51,688 nucleotides of DNA from Corynebacterium stercoris (GCF_024160105.1 NZ_JAMFTQ010000014.1:1-51688); one strand, 5' to 3'. Positions 1-8,671 are shown, counted from the first letter of the stretch. A program made the numbers and translations. The notes: generated by a model from the letters alone, not told the origin.

Positions 1-120
1 ACCATCACCCACCACCAACTGGTGGAACCGAGTGATCTCCTCAACCGGTGGATCCCACCGTGACACCGTCATCACCAACACCAACCCTTCAGATCAGTGT
101 TGCAACGACCACTAGAACTT
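1..120 (+). mobile_element. Probable 3' end of an insertion sequence running off the left edge
   Basis: Frame 1 is open from the window edge and ends in WIPP followed by a stop at 61-63, which looks like the last 20 codons of a truncated gene. The next 55 bases carry no gene and end in a stretch (about 90-120) that resembles a terminal inverted repeat. Immediately after it the coding sequence of a serine hydrolase begins on the other strand, and the last 15 or so codons of that gene fall in this stretch. I infer the right end of an IS inserted into that gene. The family is not identified and the other IS end is outside the window. Confidence 0.35.
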
Positions 121-983
121 AAGCAGCGCGCCGTGGGCAGCACTGCGAGTCTCGCACGCAGGCCGTCCGCGAGCTCATTGAGCGTGGCGACGCTCGCCCC
201 GTACCCAGCCGGGTTGACCGCGGTAATCGCCACCGCAACATCACCGTGTGGCCCCGGGATCAAGCCGAATTGGCGGGCGACGAACCCGTCGGGCGAATCG
301 CCCCAGCCGCCCTTGAAGCGGGCGCCCGGCACGCGGCCGAGCCCCCAGCGCTGATCCGGGACGATCTCGCCCATCATGGCCAGCACGGGCTCGTGGCCCG
401 GCACGCACCGAAGGCCCGATGCGAACTGGGCCTGGTCGGCGGTAGTCCACAAGGTGTCCATGCGCCAGCCCGCGCTGTTCGTGGTGCGCGACCCAGCCTG
501 CGCTATGACGTCGGCGAGCTCGCGGCCGCTGACGACGTAGTTCAGCCGGTGCGCCGCGTCATTGTCGGAACGCGTGACGGCGGCGTGCGCATCCGGGTAG
601 GTAGCGGGGTTGTTGCGCAACGCGACGATGGCGCTGGGCACCTTCATTGTGGAGAACGCGCCCACCGGCTGGTTGTCCCCGGCGGTGAGCTGGCCCTCCC
701 GGCCGGCGACTGAGAGCGTGACGCGGCCGCCGTGGCGGGCCTGCACCGAGCGGACGAGCTCGTCGAGCTCGGCCTGGGACACGAGCGGCCGCGCCGGCGC
801 TTCGGCGGCAGGCTGCTGCGGGCGCGGCGGGGCGGGCAGGCGGTGGCGCAGCTGCTCCGGCGCGTTGTTATAAGCCTGCACTAGGGCGGGGCCGACCACC
901 GGCAGCTCGTAGACGGTGGCCACGCCGGGGAACGCAATGCCGGCGGCGAGCAGCGCCGCGGTGAGCTGACTCGACAATCCCAT
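72..983 (-). CDS. Class A beta-lactamase-like serine hydrolase, C-terminus probably replaced by IS sequence
   Basis: This 303-residue protein has an N-terminal hydrophobic segment (about residues 5-35, probable signal or anchor), a proline-rich linker (46-66) and a penicillin-recognising hydrolase domain. The three hallmark motifs are visible: STMK (S111, K114), SDN (139-141) and KGG (224-226). Such proteins act outside the membrane. True beta-lactamase activity is not implied, because the Glu166 loop motif of class A enzymes is not obvious. It is the last gene of a minus-strand run DUF6350-purN-purH and lies 15 bases after purH. The last residues, from about 287 on, are rich in Ser, Cys and Trp and read into the presumed IS end, so the natural C-terminus seems lost. 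The fold core is intact, so the protein may still work. Confidence 0.7.
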   Translation of the reverse strand: MGLSSQLTAALLAAGIAFPGVATVYELPVVGPALVQAYNNAPEQLRHRLPAPPRPQQPAAEAPARPLVSQAELDELVRSVQARHGGRVTLSVAGREGQLTAGDNQPVGAFSTMKVPSAIVALRNNPATYPDAHAAVTRSDNDAAHRLNYVVSGRELADVIAQAGSRTTNSAGWRMDTLWTTADQAQFASGLRCVPGHEPVLAMMGEIVPDQRWGLGRVPGARFKGGWGDSPDGFVARQFGLIPGPHGDVAVAITAVNPAGYGASVATLNELADGLRARLAVLPTARCLSSSGRCNTDLKGWCW

Positions 984-998
984 TGACGCGCCCAGCCC

Positions 999-2570
999 TT
1001 AGTGCGAGAAGTGGCGGGTGCCAGTGAGGTACATGGTCACGCCCGCCTCATTGGCGGCGGCAATGACCTCCTCGTCGCGGATGGAGCCGCCCGGCTGGAC
1101 TACGGCCTTCACGCCGGAGTCGGCGAGGATCTGGAAGCCGTCTGCGAACGGGAAGAACGCGTCGGAGGCGGCAACTGCGCCGTTGGTGCGGTTCTTGCCG
1201 TCGTCGAGCGTGTTCGCGCGGTCCACCGCCAGCTTCGCGGAGTCGACGCGGTTGACCTGTCCCATGCCGATGCCCACGGATGCGCCGTCGGCGGCGATCA
1301 GGATGGCGTTGGACTTCACGCAGCGCACTGCGCGCCACGCGAACTCGAGGTCCGCGAGCGTGGCCTCGTCGGCGGCCTCGCCGGCGGCGAGGGTCCAGCT
1401 CGCGGCGTTGTCGCCCTCGGCCTGGTAGGAGTCGCGCTCCTGGATGAGCCAACCGCCAGTGATCTGGCGGCGCTCCTCTTCGATGCCGCCGGGCTCGACC
1501 TCGAGGATGCGCAGGTTCTTCTTCTCCTGAAGCTTCTCCAGCGCGGCCGGCTCGTAGGACGGGGCGATGATGACCTCGGTGAAGATCGGGGTGACCTGTT
1601 CGGCCAGCTCGAGGGTGACCTCGCGGTTGCAGGCGATCACGCCGCCGTAGGCGGAGACCGGGTCGCAGGCGTGGGCCTTGGTGTGCGCATCGGCGATGGA
1701 GACCTCTGAAACCGCGAGGCCGCAGGGGTTGGCGTGCTTGATAATCGCCACGCACGGCTTCTCGTGGTCCCAGGCGGCGCGCCATGCGGCGTCCGCGTCC
1801 TGGTAATTGTTGTAGCTCATCTCCTTGCCGCCGTGCTGCTTGGCCGCAGCAATGCCCCAGCCCTCGGATTCGAGGCGGGCGGCCTGGTGCGGGTTCTCGC
1901 CGTAGCGCAGCGCTCCCGGCGCTGCGGCGTCCGCTTCCGCGGCGGCCCCGTCGGCTGCCGGAACGGCGTCGGCAAGTTCGGCGGCGAGCTGGCCGCCCAG
2001 CCAGGTGGACACGGCTGCGTCGTACTGAGCGGTGTGGGTAAACGCCTCAAGCGCGAGGGATTTGCGCTGGTCCAAGGTGAAGCCGCCCTGCTTAACAGCC
2101 TCGGCGACTTCGCCGTAGCGGGCCGGGGACGTCACCACGGCTACCGACGGGTGGTTCTTCGCGGCTGCGCGCACCATCGACGGGCCGCCGATGTCGATCT
2201 GCTCCACGCATTCGTCGTAGCTCGCGCCGGAGGCAACAGTCTCCTCGAACGGGTAGAGGTTGACCACCACGAGCTGGAACGGCTCGATGTCCAGCTCGGC
2301 GAGCTGGTCCACGTGGGAATCCTTGCGCAGGTCGGCGAGGATGCCAGAGTGCACGCGCGGGTGCAGCGTCTTCACACGGCCGTCGAGCACCTCCGGGAAG
2401 CCGGTGAGCTCGGCGACCTCGGTGACCGCCACGCCGGCGTCGGCGATGCGCTGCGCGGTGGAGCCGGTGGAGACGATCTCCACGCCCGCCTCACCCAGCG
2501 CGCGGGCCAGGTCCTCCAGGCCCGTCTTGTCGTACACGCTGATGAGCGCGCGCTTGATCTCGATACCCAT
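999..2570 (-). CDS. purH: Bifunctional AICAR formyltransferase / IMP cyclohydrolase
   Basis: The 523-residue protein carries out the last two steps of purine synthesis in the cytoplasm: formylation of AICAR with 10-formyl-THF, then closure to IMP. The N-terminal MGS-like cyclohydrolase domain (about 1-150) shows STGSTA (34-39) and [10 protein letters not shown] (67-76). The formyltransferase domain follows, with the IIKHANPCG motif whose Lys278-His279 pair is catalytic in the family. An Ala/Asp-rich insertion at about 200-220 separates the two parts. The length is normal. The ATG directly follows the purN stop, so the two genes are almost certainly co-transcribed and translationally coupled. 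Confidence 0.97.
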   Translation of the reverse strand: MGIEIKRALISVYDKTGLEDLARALGEAGVEIVSTGSTAQRIADAGVAVTEVAELTGFPEVLDGRVKTLHPRVHSGILADLRKDSHVDQLAELDIEPFQLVVVNLYPFEETVASGASYDECVEQIDIGGPSMVRAAAKNHPSVAVVTSPARYGEVAEAVKQGGFTLDQRKSLALEAFTHTAQYDAAVSTWLGGQLAAELADAVPAADGAAAEADAAAPGALRYGENPHQAARLESEGWGIAAAKQHGGKEMSYNNYQDADAAWRAAWDHEKPCVAIIKHANPCGLAVSEVSIADAHTKAHACDPVSAYGGVIACNREVTLELAEQVTPIFTEVIIAPSYEPAALEKLQEKKNLRILEVEPGGIEEERRQITGGWLIQERDSYQAEGDNAASWTLAAGEAADEATLADLEFAWRAVRCVKSNAILIAADGASVGIGMGQVNRVDSAKLAVDRANTLDDGKNRTNGAVAASDAFFPFADGFQILADSGVKAVVQPGGSIRDEEVIAAANEAGVTMYLTGTRHFSH

Positions 2571-3137
2571 TTAGAAGGTCACCTTTCCGTTTCGTTCATA
2601 CGTCGCCTTGCGCAGCAGATCCACGATCTGCTCGCGCTCTACCTGCTTGATGCGCTCGTGCAGGTCGTCCTGGCTCTCGCCCTCGCGCACCTCGACGGCG
2701 CGCTGCGCAATGATTTCCCCGGTATCCATGCCGGCGTCGACGTAGTGCACGGTGCAGCCCGTGACCTTCACGCCGTACGCCATGGCGTCTCCCACCGCGT
2801 TCGCCCCGGGGAAGGCGGGCAGCAGCGAGGGGTGAGTATTAATGGTGCGGCCCGCGAACTCAGCGAGGAACGCCGGGCCGAGGATGCGCATGAAGCCGGC
2901 GGAGACCACCAGTGCCGGCGCCGCCTCCCCCACGACGCGCGCAAGCTCCGCGTTCCACGCGGCGCGGTCCTCCCGCATGCCGACGACTGCCGACGGCACG
3001 CCGGCGCGCTCCGCGCGCTGCAGCGCCGGGCAGGGTTTATCCGCCACAACGAGCTTCACGCGGTAGTAATCGTCCTGATTATCAAGGATCGCCTGCAGCA
3101 GCGTGCCCGAGCCGGACACGAGCACGACGATGGGCAT
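2571..3137 (-). CDS. purN: Phosphoribosylglycinamide formyltransferase (GART)
   Basis: PurN transfers the formyl group of 10-formyl-THF to GAR, the third step of purine synthesis. The 188-residue protein has the N-terminal phosphate loop VLVSGSGT (5-12), the catalytic NTHPSLLPAFPG segment with N100 and H102, and the Asp of VDAGMDTGE (D138). The ATG at 3137 gives the family N-terminus MPIVVLVSG. A GTG six codons upstream (3155) lies about 15 bases after a GAGGA sequence and could be the true start; longer versions have unlike-protein sequence. The gene begins just after the DUF6350 gene and abuts purH. Confidence 0.93.
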   Translation of the reverse strand: MPIVVLVSGSGTLLQAILDNQDDYYRVKLVVADKPCPALQRAERAGVPSAVVGMREDRAAWNAELARVVGEAAPALVVSAGFMRILGPAFLAEFAGRTINTHPSLLPAFPGANAVGDAMAYGVKVTGCTVHYVDAGMDTGEIIAQRAVEVREGESQDDLHERIKQVEREQIVDLLRKATYERNGKVTF

Positions 3138-3166
3138 CGCAGCTTCACAACTCACGTGGGCTAAGT

Positions 3167-4423
3167 CTAGTCCTCGCCGCCGGACTCGCCCGTCTCGGCT
3201 GCGGCCCCCTCGCCGCGGCCGCGCACGAGCGCTACCAGCCAGGCGGCGAGGCCGCACACGCCGGCCCACGCGAAGAGCAGCAGCGCGAGCGTCCACAGAT
3301 CCGGCCCGATGACGCCGTACGCGCCGGCGGTCCCGGAGGCGTAGAGGCCGAGGATGATGCCGATGATTGCGGCCCAGGTGGCGGTGGCCGCAACGCTAAT
3401 AAGCGTGAAGTCCCGGGTGAGCACGAAGCGCACCGCGATGGCGGCCGGGACCAGCATGAGTGCCGGCGCCCAGGCGGGGACGGCGGGCGGGACGGCGGCG
3501 AAGATGGGCAGCGGCGGGAGGGCGACGGCGGTGGCGTCGAAAAGCGACAGCGACGCACCCGCGTAGTCGACGCTGCCTCCGAGCAGCACCGAGAGCGTGG
3601 CGACGGCGGCGTTGGGCAGGTACGCGATCGTCAGCGCCGCGAGCGCGAGGAGGCCGGACCAGTGCAGCGGCGGGTACGCGGCGCCGATTTCGCTCACGCG
3701 CGCCTGTCCGAGCACCAGGAACAGCACGTACACGGCGAGGGCGGCCCACAGAAGGTCGCGGACCAGCTGCCACGCCGCGTGCGCGGACTCGACGACAACC
3801 GGGGGCACAGCCACGCGGCGGGCGAGCGCGCGCCAGACCACGGGGCGGATGCCGAAGATGAAGCCGGCGAGATGCAGCCCCAGCGGGGCGAGCAGCGCTG
3901 CGGCCGGGTGCGGCGGCGCGACGGCGAAGACGTTCGAGGCATCCGACACCATGAACAGCGCGATGCCGGACAGCGTGAGCGAGGTGAGCACTATCAACCC
4001 GAGGATCGCTGCGAGGTCCAGCACGCTGACGCGGCGGCGGGTGGCGGCGCGGATGCGCGAGGCCACCAGCGCCACAATGCCCACGGCGGGCAAAAGCGGC
4101 ACGGCGCCGAGGTCCACGCCGTCGATGCGCAGGGGTGCCGCGTTGAGCGTGAGCCACGTCTGGCCGATCGCCGCCGGCAGGTACGCCAGCCGCCAGCCGC
4201 CGATGAGGATGGTGCCGAAGCACACTGCAACGACGGCGAGCGCGAGCACCGCCAGCGGCAGGACAGCCGCGGGAGCGTAATGGCGGAAGCGCTGCGCCCA
4301 CGTCTCCGGCGCAGGAGGCTCCGGGCGGGTGCGCTTTGCGCCGGGGACCCGCCCGCGCACTTGGCGGCGCCGCGTGTCAGGCCGGCGCGGGGCGGCAGAT
4401 CGGGGGGCGTGCGTGTTGCTCAT
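3167..4423 (-). CDS. DUF6350 family integral membrane protein
   Basis: The 418-residue protein has a basic, Arg/Pro-rich cytoplasmic N-terminus (1-48) followed by about ten hydrophobic segments, so it sits in the inner membrane. Sequence pattern and position just upstream of purN-purH match the actinobacterial DUF6350 family, whose function is not known. The C-terminus is short and acidic (GESGGED). The gene is the first of the minus-strand purine run and diverges from the M23 peptidase gene across a 177-base intergenic region. The ATG at 4423 has no strong Shine-Dalgarno. Confidence 0.8.
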   Translation of the reverse strand: MSNTHAPRSAAPRRPDTRRRQVRGRVPGAKRTRPEPPAPETWAQRFRHYAPAAVLPLAVLALAVVAVCFGTILIGGWRLAYLPAAIGQTWLTLNAAPLRIDGVDLGAVPLLPAVGIVALVASRIRAATRRRVSVLDLAAILGLIVLTSLTLSGIALFMVSDASNVFAVAPPHPAAALLAPLGLHLAGFIFGIRPVVWRALARRVAVPPVVVESAHAAWQLVRDLLWAALAVYVLFLVLGQARVSEIGAAYPPLHWSGLLALAALTIAYLPNAAVATLSVLLGGSVDYAGASLSLFDATAVALPPLPIFAAVPPAVPAWAPALMLVPAAIAVRFVLTRDFTLISVAATATWAAIIGIILGLYASGTAGAYGVIGPDLWTLALLLFAWAGVCGLAAWLVALVRGRGEGAAAETGESGGED

Positions 4424-4553
4424 CGCTGACCTACTCTGCCACCGAGTGCGAGGTTATCGGCGCAGAACACTCCCCTGAGGGCGATGTAACATACCGCCTG
4501 AATTTAACGAATACCTTTAGGCCCGAAGCGGGTTGCCGAACCGAGACCAATTC

Positions 4554-4590
4554 GTTACAGTTACACCGTCTGGATAACAGGATGGTTACA
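4554..4590 (+). promoter_or_regulatory. Three GTTACA repeats before the first M23 gene, candidate MtrA site
   Basis: GTTACA occurs at 4554-4559, 4560-4565 and 4585-4590, the first two in direct tandem, and a GTAAC (the reverse complement of GTTAC) lies at 4486-4490. GTAAC repeats are the reported recognition core of the actinobacterial response regulator MtrA, which controls cell-wall peptidases in Corynebacterium. The spacing here differs from the direct repeat with six intervening bases described in Streptomyces, so this is a candidate only. The rest of the 4424-4600 gap shows no other clear element. Confidence 0.35.
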
Positions 4591-4600
4591 AAGAGGGCGT

Positions 4601-5335
4601 ATGTTTAGTTCGACTCGCAGCGGCGGCAAGCACCGCAAGCAGACCCCGAACAAGGGTCGTGTCGCAATGGTAGCCGTCACCACCGGTGCCGTTTCTACCG
4701 CCGGTTTCTCGGGCGCAGCCGCTGCAGAGCTGACTGCTAACAAGACTGAGACCCACGCCCAGAAGCTGGGTTTCGCCCTCGCCGCCAACACCAACCCGCT
4801 CGAGGTTGTCTCCGCCCCCGAGGTGGATGCCGCCCCGCAGATCCTGGCTATCGCCGAGTACAAGCCGGTTGAGAACCTGGCTGACCAGCTCACCAAGGCT
4901 GTCGAGCACTCCGCTGAGGTCGCCGCCGCCGATCTCGCAGCTCGCCTCCCGCTGACCGTGAAGCCGGCGGAGGGCGCATACACCTCCGGTTTCGGCCCGC
5001 GCTGGGGCAGCTTCCACTTCGGCATCGACATCGCCAACGCCCCGGGTACCCCGATCCTGGCTGTGGAGGACGGCACTGTGATCGATTCCGGCCCGGCCCA
5101 GGGCTACGGCAACTGGATCCGCATCCGCCACGACGATGGTGCGGTGAGCGTCTACGGCCATATGCAGTCCCTGGACGTGGCTGTGGGCCAGCGCGTGTCC
5201 GCGGGCCAGAAGATCGCCGGCATGGGCAGCATGGGCTTCTCCACCGGCAGCCACCTGCACTTCGAGATCCACCCGGACGGCAACTCCCCGATCGATCCGG
5301 CTCCGTGGCTCGCCGCCCGCGGCATCTTCCTCTAG
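4601..5335 (+). CDS. Secreted M23 family peptidoglycan endopeptidase (first copy)
   Basis: The 244-residue protein has a basic N-terminus (1-20), a hydrophobic Ala/Gly/Thr-rich stretch (about 21-45, signal peptide), a spacer, and a C-terminal LytM/M23 zinc peptidase domain from about 120. Zinc ligands H139 and D143 lie in HFGID, H220 lies in HLHFE, and H187 (YGHM) and H218 fill the catalytic positions. Such enzymes cut peptide cross-bridges in the cell wall during growth and division. Catalytic domain residues are largely shared with the next gene, but the N-terminal halves differ, so the two look like an old duplication. A rho-independent terminator follows. The upstream GTTACA repeats suggest MtrA control. 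Confidence 0.9.
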   Translation: MFSSTRSGGKHRKQTPNKGRVAMVAVTTGAVSTAGFSGAAAAELTANKTETHAQKLGFALAANTNPLEVVSAPEVDAAPQILAIAEYKPVENLADQLTKAVEHSAEVAAADLAARLPLTVKPAEGAYTSGFGPRWGSFHFGIDIANAPGTPILAVEDGTVIDSGPAQGYGNWIRIRHDDGAVSVYGHMQSLDVAVGQRVSAGQKIAGMGSMGFSTGSHLHFEIHPDGNSPIDPAPWLAARGIFL

Positions 5336-5350
5336 GCACCGCACTTTCAC

Positions 5351-5373
5351 ACCGCCCTTCGGGGCGGTTTTTG
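5351..5373 (+). terminator. Rho-independent terminator after the first M23 gene
   Basis: A seven-pair stem, ACCGCCC with GGGCGGT, closes a TTCG loop and is followed by a run of T. It lies 16 bases after the stop codon of the first M23 gene, so the second M23 gene needs its own promoter. Confidence 0.9.
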
Positions 5374-5517
5374 CTTTCCGACGCCGCTGCCACACCTTCC
5401 GGCTACCCCCGACCGAGAATCACTTTAGTCACAATTTTCACATCAGTAACACGCTGGCTGACCTGCGAGGACGCCTGGATTTGGGTGGCATACAGCCGAA
5501 ATCTGCACGTCAGAGCG

Positions 5518-5575
5518 TTGCTTCACCTGCGGGCAGGCGCTAAGTTTTAGCGCGGAACTGCCCCTGGAGAAGCAA
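5518..5575 (+). promoter_or_regulatory. Nested hairpin leader before the second M23 gene, possible regulatory RNA
   Basis: Three helices nest around one loop. The outer arms are TTGCTTC (5518-5524) and GAAGCAA (5569-5575), the middle arms GGGCAG (5531-5536) and CTGCCC (5558-5563), the inner arms GCGCTAA (5537-5543) and TTAGCGC (5547-5553). Every pair is Watson-Crick. The unpaired parts are ACCTGC, GGAA and CTGGA. The outer 3' arm touches the likely ribosome binding site AAAGG (5574-5578), 12 bases before the ATG. A possible -10, CATACA near 5489, would place the whole structure in the transcript. Some bases just upstream recall the start of the ydaO c-di-AMP riboswitch, which in actinobacteria often precedes M23 and rpf genes, but the conserved GGGGUGAA core is missing, so I do not assign it. 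The remainder of the 5373-5517 gap holds a GTAAC at 5446-5450. Confidence 0.5.
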
Positions 5576-5590
5576 AGGTCCGTCACCCCT

Positions 5591-6292
5591 ATGAAACGCC
5601 GTCTGCTCGCTGCCGCCGTCGCCGCCGCTCTCGCGGCTTCCGCCGCGGCCGCCCCGACCGCGAATGCGGTGAACATCCAGATCAACGGCGCCCAGATCGA
5701 GACCGCCAAGCAGGCCCTCGCAGCCCTTGCCGGCGCCGCCTCCAACGTGGCGGACACCGGCGCGACCTCCAGCATCGGCGACTACACCATCGTGTTCGAC
5801 CCGCGCGTGCTCGGCGAGGAGATCGCCGCGGCCTTCGCCGACGTTGCACCCGCCACCGTGGAGCCGGGCCGTGTCGCGTACCAGCGCGGCCGCACCGCAG
5901 ACGGGCGCACCGTAGTCACCCCGACCGTCGGCCGCCTCACTTCCGGCTTCGGCCCGCGCTGGGGCCGCATGCACCAGGGCATCGACATCGCCAACGCCAT
6001 CGGCACCCCGATCTACGCCGTCATGGACGGCACCGTGATCAAGGCGGGCCCGGCGCAGGGTTTCGGCAAGTGGGTCGTGATCAAGCACGACGGCGGCGAG
6101 GTCTCCGTCTACGGCCACATCGTCTCCTACAACGTGTCTGTGGGCGAGCGCGTCACCGCCGGCCAGCAGATTGCCAAGATGGGCAACGAGGGCCAGTCGA
6201 CCGGCCCGCACCTGCACTTCGAGATCAAGCCGAACGGCGAGACCCAGGTTGACCCGCGCCCCTGGTTCGCGCAGGCGGGCATCACGATCTAG
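5591..6292 (+). CDS. Secreted M23 family peptidoglycan endopeptidase (second copy)
   Basis: This 233-residue protein has a classical Sec signal peptide (KRR, then a hydrophobic Ala-rich stretch, predicted cleavage near residue 26 at ANA-V) and a C-terminal M23 domain from about 110. Zinc and catalytic residues are H128 and D132 (HQGID), H176 (YGHI), H207 and H209 (HLHFE). The segment from LTSGFGPRWG to the C-terminus closely parallels the upstream paralogue; the region between signal and domain does not. It acts on cell-wall cross-links outside the membrane. It has its own structured leader (5518-5575). The stop codon overlaps that of the convergent pcrA in a shared CTAG. Confidence 0.92.
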   Translation: MKRRLLAAAVAAALAASAAAAPTANAVNIQINGAQIETAKQALAALAGAASNVADTGATSSIGDYTIVFDPRVLGEEIAAAFADVAPATVEPGRVAYQRGRTADGRTVVTPTVGRLTSGFGPRWGRMHQGIDIANAIGTPIYAVMDGTVIKAGPAQGFGKWVVIKHDGGEVSVYGHIVSYNVSVGERVTAGQQIAKMGNEGQSTGPHLHFEIKPNGETQVDPRPWFAQAGITI

Positions 6293-8607
6293 AGCTTCTC
6301 CATCGGCACGCCGCCGATGAGCATCAGGCGCACGGTGCCGGAGGAACCGAAATCCACCGTGACCGTCTCGCGCACCCCGGAACCCTCCACGGTGAGCACG
6401 GTGCCCAGGCCGTACTTCGCGTGATTCACGCGGTCCCCCGGCGCAAGATCCAGGTTCTTCTGCACCGGCACGGAGCTTTCCCGGCCGCGGCGCGGACGCA
6501 TCGCCCGCTGCGGCACGGGTGCGGGCGAACCCCAGGCGCTGGAGGTCATCGCCGGCTCCGGGGCGAGACGGCGCCAATCCACGAGCTCATCCGGCACCTC
6601 CGCCAGGAAGCGGCTGGCCGGGTTGGTCACCGGCGCACCCCACGAGGCGCGCAGCATGGAGCGAGTAAGGTACAGCCGCTCCCGTGCGCGGGTGATGCCC
6701 ACGTACGCCAGGCGCCGCTCCTCCGCCAGCTCAGCCGGATCCCCCAGCGAGCGCAGGTGCGGGAACTGCCCGTCCTCCCAGCCGGTGACAAACACCGTCG
6801 GAAACTCCAGGCCCTTCGCGGTGTGCAGCGTCATCATCGTGACCACGCCTTGTTCGTTGTCCGGCAGCTGGTCCGCATCCGCCACCAGCGAGACCTTCTC
6901 CAAGAACGCCTGCAGGCTGCCGGGCACCGGCTCGCCGTCCTCCATCACCGCGTCCAGCTCTTCCTGGCTCATGTACGCCACTTGGTTCGCGGCCTCGGAG
7001 GAGAATTCGCGCGCCACCGACACCAGCTCGTTCAAGTTGTCTAGGCGGGACGCGTCCTGCGGGTCGTTCGATGCCTCCAGCTCCGCCTTGTAGCCGGTCA
7101 CCTCGAGCACGCGCGCCACCAGCTGGCCCAGGTCGGGCATGCCGGTGACCTCGTTGCGCATCTCCCCCATGTCCTCGCGCAGCTGCTGCATCATGTCCAC
7201 GAACCTGCGGATCGCGTTCACCGCAGGGGTTTTCAGCATGGGGACGTCGCCATTCGCGGCGTCGGCAAGCGCCTGCCCGAAGCTCACGCCTACGTTGTCG
7301 GCGTGCAGCGCGACCATGGCCTGCGCCTTGTCCCCGATCGCGCGCTTGGGCACGTTGACGATGCGGCGCAGGCTCACCGTGTCGTCCGGATTGTCCAGCA
7401 CCTTGAGGTAGGCGACGATGTCGCGGATCTCGCGGCGCTCGTAGAAGCGCGTGCCGCCGACCACCTTGTACGGGATGCCGGAGCGGATGAAGATGTCCTC
7501 CATCGCGCGGGAGGCGTTGTTGGTGCGGTACATGATCGCCATGTCGCTGTACGGCACGCCGCGGTCTGACAGGGCATCAATTTCCGACGCAATGAACCGG
7601 GCCTCATCATGCTCGTTGTCCGCCACGTAGCCCACGATCTTCTCGCCGGCGCCGTGGTCCGTCCACAGTTTCTTCGGGCGGCGGTCCGCGTTCTGCGCGA
7701 TCACAGCGTTGGCTGCGCTGAGGATGTTCTGCGTGGAGCGGTAGTTCTGCTCCAGCACGATCGTGGTGGCGTCCGGATAGTCGCGCTCGAACTCCTCGAT
7801 GTTGCGGATCGTCGCGCCGCGGAACGCGTAAATCGACTGGTCGCTGTCGCCCACCACGGCGAGCTCCGGCGCGTCCGGCCCGTCGCCGACGAGGGTGTGG
7901 ATCAGCTCGTACTGCGCGTGGTTGGTGTCCTGGTACTCATCCACCAGCACGTGGCGGAAGCGGCGGCGGTAGTAGTCGGTGACCTCCGGGTGCTCCTTGA
8001 AAATGCGCACGACCTCGCCGATGAGGTCGTCGAAATCCAGGGAGTTCGCCATCCGCAGGCGACGCTGGTACTCCGCGTACACCTTGGCCACGGTCGTCTC
8101 GAACGGGTTGTGCGTGCGCTCCGCCTGGGCGAGCGCCGCCTCGGGGCCGATCAGCTCGTTCTTCAGGTTCGAGATCGCGTTCGCCAGCGTGCGCGGCGTG
8201 AATTTCTTCAGATCCAGGTTGTAATCCTTCGCGATCATGCCCAGCAACCGGCGCGAATCGTCCGCGTCGTAGATCGTGAAGTTGGTGTTCAAGCCCGGCA
8301 CGAGCTGCGCCTGCTGGCGCAGGATGCGCACGCACACGGAGTGGAACGTGGCCACCCACATGCGCTCCGCATGCTCGCCGACGAGCGCGGCCACACGCTC
8401 ACGCATCTCGGCGGCGGCCTTGTTGGTGAACGTGATGGCGAGAATCTGCCACGGGGCCACGCCGCGGTCCTGCATCAGGTGCGCAATGCGCCTGGTCAGC
8501 ACCGCAGTTTTGCCGGAGCCGGCGCCGGCGACGATGAGCAGCGGCCCGCCCGTGTGCGTCACGGCGGCCTGCTGTTGCGGATTGAGCCCAAGCGTCAGAT
8601 CGGTCAT
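6289..8607 (-). CDS. pcrA: ATP-dependent DNA helicase PcrA/UvrD
   Basis: This 772-residue superfamily 1A 3'-5' helicase works in nucleotide excision repair, mismatch repair and removal of proteins from DNA. Motif I GAGSGKT is at 28-34 and motif II reads DEYQD. The motif-III-like GDSDQSIYAFRGA and the helicase C region HTAKGLEFPTVFV also stand out. The C-terminus ends in a Tudor-like segment (DRVNHAKYGLGTV) that in PcrA contacts RNA polymerase. The start chosen is ATG 8607 (MTDLTLGLN); the reading frame is open 117 bases further but that part overlaps the divergent promoter of the chorismate mutase gene. Confidence 0.95.
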   Translation of the reverse strand: MTDLTLGLNPQQQAAVTHTGGPLLIVAGAGSGKTAVLTRRIAHLMQDRGVAPWQILAITFTNKAAAEMRERVAALVGEHAERMWVATFHSVCVRILRQQAQLVPGLNTNFTIYDADDSRRLLGMIAKDYNLDLKKFTPRTLANAISNLKNELIGPEAALAQAERTHNPFETTVAKVYAEYQRRLRMANSLDFDDLIGEVVRIFKEHPEVTDYYRRRFRHVLVDEYQDTNHAQYELIHTLVGDGPDAPELAVVGDSDQSIYAFRGATIRNIEEFERDYPDATTIVLEQNYRSTQNILSAANAVIAQNADRRPKKLWTDHGAGEKIVGYVADNEHDEARFIASEIDALSDRGVPYSDMAIMYRTNNASRAMEDIFIRSGIPYKVVGGTRFYERREIRDIVAYLKVLDNPDDTVSLRRIVNVPKRAIGDKAQAMVALHADNVGVSFGQALADAANGDVPMLKTPAVNAIRRFVDMMQQLREDMGEMRNEVTGMPDLGQLVARVLEVTGYKAELEASNDPQDASRLDNLNELVSVAREFSSEAANQVAYMSQEELDAVMEDGEPVPGSLQAFLEKVSLVADADQLPDNEQGVVTMMTLHTAKGLEFPTVFVTGWEDGQFPHLRSLGDPAELAEERRLAYVGITRARERLYLTRSMLRASWGAPVTNPASRFLAEVPDELVDWRRLAPEPAMTSSAWGSPAPVPQRAMRPRRGRESSVPVQKNLDLAPGDRVNHAKYGLGTVLTVEGSGVRETVTVDFGSSGTVRLMLIGGVPMEKL

Positions 8608-8665
8608 GCTGTGTAACCCTACAGACCGCCTCCGGCACGGCCAGTTCGCATTCGAACTGGCGTGG

Positions 8666-8671
8666 CATAAT
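8666..8671 (+). promoter_or_regulatory. -10 element CATAAT of the chorismate mutase gene (leaderless)
   Basis: CATAAT ends six bases before the ATG at 8678, so the start codon would be at or beside the first transcribed base. No Shine-Dalgarno is present. A weak TTCGCA at 8645-8650 could serve as the -35. Confidence 0.6.

Noticed and set aside
1002..3164. Long open frames on the plus strand opposite purH and purN
   Set aside because: They are Arg/Gly/Val-rich antisense shadows of well-identified purine genes, as high GC content often gives.
5460..5517. ydaO riboswitch before the second M23 gene
   Set aside because: The stretch near 5490 has a short likeness to the start of ydaO, but the GGGGUGAA and CCGAAUCCG core blocks are missing.
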